Below, in pieces: positions 60,532 to 64,000 of a DNA stretch of 64,000 nucleotides. The translations under genes were made by a program, and so were the position numbers. The number at the start of each line of letters is the position of its first letter. The stretch's first letter is position 1. The DNA is from Deinococcus sp. Leaf326 (lineage in GTDB: Bacteria > Deinococcota > Deinococci > Deinococcales > Deinococcaceae): contig NZ_LMOM01000043.1 in NCBI RefSeq assembly GCF_001424185.1, positions 194,001 to 258,000 on the forward strand. Reading direction: 5' to 3'. Under the pieces are notes generated by a model. It was not told the DNA's origin, did no database searches, and saw only the letters and a program-made list of their open reading frames with translations.

Positions 60532-61035
60532 ATGCCCGACCCCCACAACGAAGGCCAGCCCAGTCCTGGCCTGACTCCCACCGAGTTCCGCGAGACGCTG
60601 GGGCGCTTTGCCAGTGGCGTGACCGTCATCACGGCCAGAAGCGGCGACGAGCGCCGGGGCATGACCGCCAACGCCTTCGTGTCGGTAAGCCTCGCGCCGC
60701 CCCTGATCCTGGTCAGCGTGGACCACCGCGCCCACATGCTCGCGCTGCTCATGCAGGACACGGTCACGCATTTCGGGGTCAATGTCCTGAGTGCGACCCA
60801 GCGCCACCTCAGCACGCACTTTGCCGGCAAGCCGGGACCCGACGAGGGGGTGCCCTGGTTCGAGCACGAGGGCCTGCCCCTGATCGGCGGTACGGTCGCG
60901 CAGCTCGTGTGCCGCAAGGAGCGCCTCATCGAGGCGGGCGACCACACGCTGGTGCTGGGCCACGTGGAGTACAGCCGCTACACCGACGACGACCCCCTGC
61001 TGTACTTCCGGGGCCAGTACCACGAGCTGGGCTGA
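60532..61035 (+). CDS. Flavin reductase family protein
   Basis: The FMN-binding split barrel is evident: FASGVTVITA, GMTANAFVSVSLAPPLILVS and FGVNVLSATQRHLSTHF, a match to HpaC/DIM6-type NAD(P)H:flavin reductases. 167 residues. TAGACT followed by 6 nt sets ATG 60532 as a leaderless start. The partner monooxygenase is not nearby. Confidence 0.9.
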   Translation: MPDPHNEGQPSPGLTPTEFRETLGRFASGVTVITARSGDERRGMTANAFVSVSLAPPLILVSVDHRAHMLALLMQDTVTHFGVNVLSATQRHLSTHFAGKPGPDEGVPWFEHEGLPLIGGTVAQLVCRKERLIEAGDHTLVLGHVEYSRYTDDDPLLYFRGQYHELG

Positions 61036-61114
61036 GAACCGGTTCCCGGCGGCGCTCGTCGCCTGAGCGGCGGGGCCATCCCCAGGGGCCCGGCCCCTGA
61101 AGGGACTGGCCCCG

Positions 61115-62038
61115 TTACCGGTATTCCACCAGCAGGGGCAGGTGGTCGCTGCCCGCGTCCGGCAACACCCGCGTGCGCACGGCGCGCAGTTCGCGGCTCA
61201 TCTGGTGGTCGATGCGCAGCTTGAGGCTGGGGAAGGTCCAGCCCGGTCCCCGGCCGGCGCGGTCGTGGGCGTCGGGGCCGTAGGCGGCGCGCAGCTGCCG
61301 GTAGACCCGGCCGCGCGGCGGGGTGTTCAGGTCGCCGCCCAGCAGCAGCGGCCCCTGCGCGCGCGCGGCGAGGTCCAGCAGCACCCCCACCTGGGCCGCG
61401 CGCGCGTTGCGGGTGTGCCGCACACGTTCCAGGTCGCCTGAGAGCAGGCTGGAGAGCATGACGGTGCCCAGGTGCGCGTTGACCACGTTCAGGGGCTCAC
61501 CCTGCCAGCTCACGCGGGTGAGCAGGACCTCGCGCCGGTTCAGGGGCAGGTCGTAGCGCTGCACGTCCTGAAGGGGAAGGCGGCTGAGGGTCGTGACCTC
61601 GGCGGCGCGCGTCACGCTGTAGCCGGGCAGCAGAGACACGAGCTGCGCATGGAAAGCGGGCCGCGCGAAGTTGGCCTCCTGAAGCAGCACGAGGTCGGCG
61701 TCCGCCTCACCGATCAGCCGGGCCAGCCGCTCTGGGGTGGTCTGCGTGCCGCTGCGCACGTTGTAGGTCAGTACGCGCAACTCGCCGCCGCGCTGAAAGT
61801 TCCAGTGGAACAGGCCCGCGCCCCCGGCGGCCAGCAAGGCGGCCAGCACCACCGGCCCCAGCCGGCGGCGGCGCCACAGGCACCACGCCAAGACCAACGG
61901 TGCCGGCAGGAGCCACAGCAGCGGCGGTGTGTAGGCCAGCAGGAGCGTGTAGACGGTCCGTTCGGCCACCCATTCGCCGAGCACCCAGATCAGGACGACA
62001 CCGAGCAGATAGGCCCAGGCAAGACGGGAACGCGGCAT
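61115..62038 (-). CDS. Membrane-anchored endonuclease/exonuclease/phosphatase family protein
   Basis: Three N-terminal hydrophobic segments (about 5-80) carry an outside EEP domain: RVLTYNVRSG, LVLLQEANF (catalytic Glu), VVNAHLG, LLLGGDLNTPP (Asp, Asn) and GSDHLPLLVEYR (Asp-His). All catalytic residues of the DNase I/sphingomyelinase fold are present. 307 residues from ATG 62038; an open frame of 14 extra codons precedes it. It may act on extracellular DNA, RNA or lipids. Confidence 0.88.
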   Translation of the reverse strand: MPRSRLAWAYLLGVVLIWVLGEWVAERTVYTLLLAYTPPLLWLLPAPLVLAWCLWRRRRLGPVVLAALLAAGGAGLFHWNFQRGGELRVLTYNVRSGTQTTPERLARLIGEADADLVLLQEANFARPAFHAQLVSLLPGYSVTRAAEVTTLSRLPLQDVQRYDLPLNRREVLLTRVSWQGEPLNVVNAHLGTVMLSSLLSGDLERVRHTRNARAAQVGVLLDLAARAQGPLLLGGDLNTPPRGRVYRQLRAAYGPDAHDRAGRGPGWTFPSLKLRIDHQMSRELRAVRTRVLPDAGSDHLPLLVEYR

Positions 62039-62104
62039 CGCCGGGTAGCCTCTCACACCCGGGTGAGAAAAACGACCCACGGTGACCAGCGCGGCCCGCT
62101 CCGG

Positions 62105-62659
62105 TCAGGGGGCCAGCAGCCCGCGCACGAGTGCCTCCAGGCCGCGCTGAAATCCTCCCTGGTCGCCGCTCGGCCCGAACTGCCCTCCCAGAAAGAAAAG
62201 GGTGTGGCCGTGCAGGAAGGCCCAGACCGCCACGGTGGCCCCGGTGTCGTCCGGCCGCCCGGTTACCGCACTGACCCCCTCCAGCACGGTATTCCAGAGG
62301 TCCTTCATCGGTCCCGGCGAGGCGGTATAGGGCCGGGCGGGGTCCAGCAGCAGCGCGTAGAGGTGCGGGTGCGCGCGGGCGTAGGCGTGGTAGGCCCCGG
62401 CCATCGCCCTCAGGCCGGCCTGAGGGTCCATTCCCTGTGCCGCCGCCTCCAGCGTGACCTGCAATTCCCGCGCCACGTCGTCGGTCAGGGCCGTGAGCAG
62501 GGCCGCCCGGTCGGCGTAGTGGCGGTACAGGCTGCTAGGCCGTACCCCCAGCGCCTCGGCCAGCGGCCGCATGTTCAGGGCGTCGGCGCCGCCCGCCTCC
62601 AGCAGCACTCGGGCCTGCGCGGCGATGGCATCCGGGGTCAGCTTGGCAGGATATGGCAT
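62105..62659 (-). CDS. TetR family transcriptional regulator
   Basis: The HTH covers residues 8-55: TPDAIAAQARVLLEAGGADA, LNMRPLAEALGVRPSSLYRHYADRA with the classic SSLYRHY turn. The C-terminal ligand domain is helical and unassigned. 184 residues. TACAGT then 7 nt then ATG 62659 gives a leaderless start. It is divergent from the metallo-beta-lactamase gene and likely represses both. Confidence 0.93.
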   Translation of the reverse strand: MPYPAKLTPDAIAAQARVLLEAGGADALNMRPLAEALGVRPSSLYRHYADRAALLTALTDDVARELQVTLEAAAQGMDPQAGLRAMAGAYHAYARAHPHLYALLLDPARPYTASPGPMKDLWNTVLEGVSAVTGRPDDTGATVAVWAFLHGHTLFFLGGQFGPSGDQGGFQRGLEALVRGLLAP

Positions 62660-62714
62660 GACGAACACTGTACGTCTTGACGACTCTCTTTCCAAGACGT
62701 ACAGTGTTCGTCAT
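62658..62714. promoter_or_regulatory. Symmetric double operator and divergent promoters of tetR and the metallo-hydrolase
   Basis: Perfect 22-bp inverted arms (62658-62679 and 62693-62714) flank 13 bp. Each arm holds a near-palindromic 17-mer GACGAACACTGTACGTC (62660-62676; reverse complement at 62696-62712). Each overlaps a -10 TACAGT with a 17-nt spacer: plus -35 TTGACG 62677-62682, minus -35 TTGGAA 62695-62690. Confidence 0.85.
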
Positions 62715-62748
62715 AAAGGTGAACAAGGTTCATCTTGAGGAGATAGAT

Positions 62749-63453
62749 ATGCGCGTTACTCCCCATGGTCCGTATCTGCACCTCCTCACCCGCCTCGGCC
62801 TCATGAACAGCGCGCTGGTGCGCGAGGACGACGGTTTCACCCTTGTGGACACCGGCATTTCGGGGTCGGCCCCCGCCCTCCTGAAGGCCGCTGCCGCGCT
62901 GGGAGCACCCATTCGCCGCGTCGTGCTGACCCATGCCCACGACGACCACGTGGGCAGCCTGGACGCCCTGCACGCGGCGCTGCCGGAGGCCGAGGTCCTG
63001 ATCTCGGGGCGTGACGCCCGGCTCCTGGGCGGCGACCTGAGCCTCGACCCCAGCGAGCCGCAGACGCCGCTACGGGGTGGCCTGCATGGGGCCAGGACGG
63101 CGCCCACACGGCTACTGCGCCTGGACGGCACTGATCAGGTCGGGCACCTGCGGGTCGTGCCGGCGCCGGGCCATACGCCGGGCCACGTGGCGCTGCTGGA
63201 CACGCGCGACGGCACTCTGATCTGCGGCGACGCCTTTCAGACCGTGGCGGGCGTCCGGATGTGCAGTGACCGCCGGGGGCTGTTTCCGCTGACCGCCTTC
63301 GCCACCTGGCACGCGCCCACCGCCCTGTACAGTGCCTCGGCGCTGGCCGACCTGCACCCCACGCGGCTGGTGCCCGGCCACGGCAGGGTCGTGGAAGACC
63401 CGGAAGCGGCGATGCGCCGCGCTGTGACCCGCGCCGGAGGGAGAGAGGCTTGA
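62749..63453 (+). CDS. Metallo-beta-lactamase superfamily hydrolase
   Basis: The di-metal site is complete: LTHAHDDHVGSLDAL (HxHxDH), GHTPGHVAL, LICGDAFQ (Asp) and LVPGHGRVV (His). 234 residues, no signal peptide. It starts at ATG 62749 with GAGGAG 7 nt before it, unlike the leaderless tetR start facing it. Members hydrolyse lactones, thioesters or beta-lactams; the divergent TetR suggests an inducible detoxification or signal-degrading role. Confidence 0.92.
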   Translation: MRVTPHGPYLHLLTRLGLMNSALVREDDGFTLVDTGISGSAPALLKAAAALGAPIRRVVLTHAHDDHVGSLDALHAALPEAEVLISGRDARLLGGDLSLDPSEPQTPLRGGLHGARTAPTRLLRLDGTDQVGHLRVVPAPGHTPGHVALLDTRDGTLICGDAFQTVAGVRMCSDRRGLFPLTAFATWHAPTALYSASALADLHPTRLVPGHGRVVEDPEAAMRRAVTRAGGREA

Positions 63454-63474
63454 AGGCGGGCCAGAGCGGCAATG

Positions 63475-63501
63475 AAAAATGGGGGGAAGCTCTCCCCATT
63501 T
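63475..63501 (-). terminator. Terminator of hflX
   Basis: On the minus strand AAATGGGG (63501-63494) pairs with CCCCATTT (63484-63477) and TTC follows. It lies 16 nt after the hflX stop. Confidence 0.7.
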
Positions 63502-63517
63502 GACTTGCGGTCCTAGG

Positions 63518-64000
63518 TCAGTGCCACTCGGCAGCCAGGGCGCGCACCTCTTCCTGGCGGGCGAGTTCCCGGCGCTGCACCTGCCCGATGGCGTCGGCCA
63601 GGGCTTCTTTCAGGTCGGCCAGACCGATGTTGCGCAGCGCACTGACCGGAATGCCCTCGGTACGCTCGCGCTCGCGGGCCAGCGTATCCGGGTCGGCGGC
63701 GTCGGCCTTGTTCAGCGCGACGACGGTGGGCATGTCCACGAAGCCCAGCTCTTCGAGAATGCGGTTCACGGCGTCCAGGCGCGTGTCGGCGCCGGGGCCG
63801 GCCGCGTCCACCACATGCAGCAGCACGTCGGCGTCCCCGATTTCCTCCAGCGTCGAGCGGAAGGCCCGCGTGAGGTCCTTGGGCAGGTCGCGGATGAATC
63901 CTACGGTGTCGGTCAGCACGACCGGCCCGATGCCCTCCAGGTAGCCCTGGCGGCTGGTGGGACGCAGCGTGGCGAACAGCTTGTTCTCGGCCAGCACGCG
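63518..64000 (-). CDS. hflX: GTPase HflX, C-terminal part
   Basis: The visible 160 residues begin RVLAENKLFATLRPTSRQGY and contain switch II/G3 VLTDTVGFIRDLP, G4 as VALNKADAAD and G5-like PVSALRNIG. This is the G domain of the ribosome-splitting GTPase HflX. The N-terminal half, including the G1 P-loop, lies beyond the right edge. No frameshift is seen in the visible part. Confidence 0.93.
   Translation of the reverse strand, partial: RVLAENKLFATLRPTSRQGYLEGIGPVVLTDTVGFIRDLPKDLTRAFRSTLEEIGDADVLLHVVDAAGPGADTRLDAVNRILEELGFVDMPTVVALNKADAADPDTLARERERTEGIPVSALRNIGLADLKEALADAIGQVQRRELARQEEVRALAAEWH

Overview
The window is a stretch of chromosome from a Deinococcus species. The signs are about 70% G+C, a RecA that reads almost like my memory of the D. 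radiodurans protein, the cinA-thpR-recA gene order, a deinoxanthin carotenoid cluster, and a genus-typical start signal. About 20 genes have a TANNNT -10 box only 5-8 nt ahead of ATG or GTG, with no ribosome-binding site, which means leaderless mRNAs. I used that box, or a Shine-Dalgarno site where one exists, to choose start codons.

Layout. 0.1-4 kb (minus): SnoaL-like protein, nrdR, an atypical SDR, a NUDIX hydrolase and the replicative helicase dnaB. 4.4-10 kb (plus): a type IV pilin-like protein, a DUF1802 protein, a pair of ABC half-transporters that looks like a heterodimer with one degenerate ATP site, and a membrane protein containing a buried pilin-like helix. 10.3-19.5 kb: carotenoid cluster with crtO, cruF, an acyltransferase, a glycosyltransferase, crtD and a CYP287-type P450, plus an MFS gene on the opposite strand and a secreted protein. 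19.5-19.75 kb: two near-identical promoter-terminator micro-units without a gene between promoter and terminator. 19.7-26.6 kb (minus): ywbE and a purine operon purC-purS-purQ-(two DinB-like genes)-purL-purF, with a possible translated leader ORF before purC.

26.6-36.3 kb is mostly minus-strand housekeeping: prmC, khpB/jag, a low-molecular-weight phosphatase, cyclophilin, M29 and M42 peptidases, trmL, ispF, a beta-propeller protein and an M23 peptidase; an aldo/keto reductase and apaG lie on plus. Then tRNA-Asp(GTC), speA, a DUF952 gene broken by one in-frame TGA, several small lipoproteins and secreted proteins, an RlmD/TrmA-type RNA methyltransferase, an HD protein, an HNH protein, marC with an XRE regulator, a second SDR, a 920-residue DUF2339 membrane protein, a Fur-family regulator, and birA-bioY.

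Between bioY and recA sits an AT-rich, apparently foreign 1.3 kb island holding a P-loop (STAND-like) ATPase wrecked by one frameshift and one stop codon. After it come recA, thpR and cinA (one operon, minus), dnaX, a secreted GHL10-type glycosidase, a flavin reductase, an EEP-family membrane phosphodiesterase, a divergent tetR/metallo-beta-lactamase pair controlled by a near-symmetric double operator, and the C-terminal part of hflX running off the right edge.

No CRISPR array, insertion sequence, rRNA or prophage was recognised. The candidates for something undescribed are the promoter-terminator micro-units, the decayed ATPase island, the purC leader, the DinB pair inside the purine operon and the symmetric double operators.
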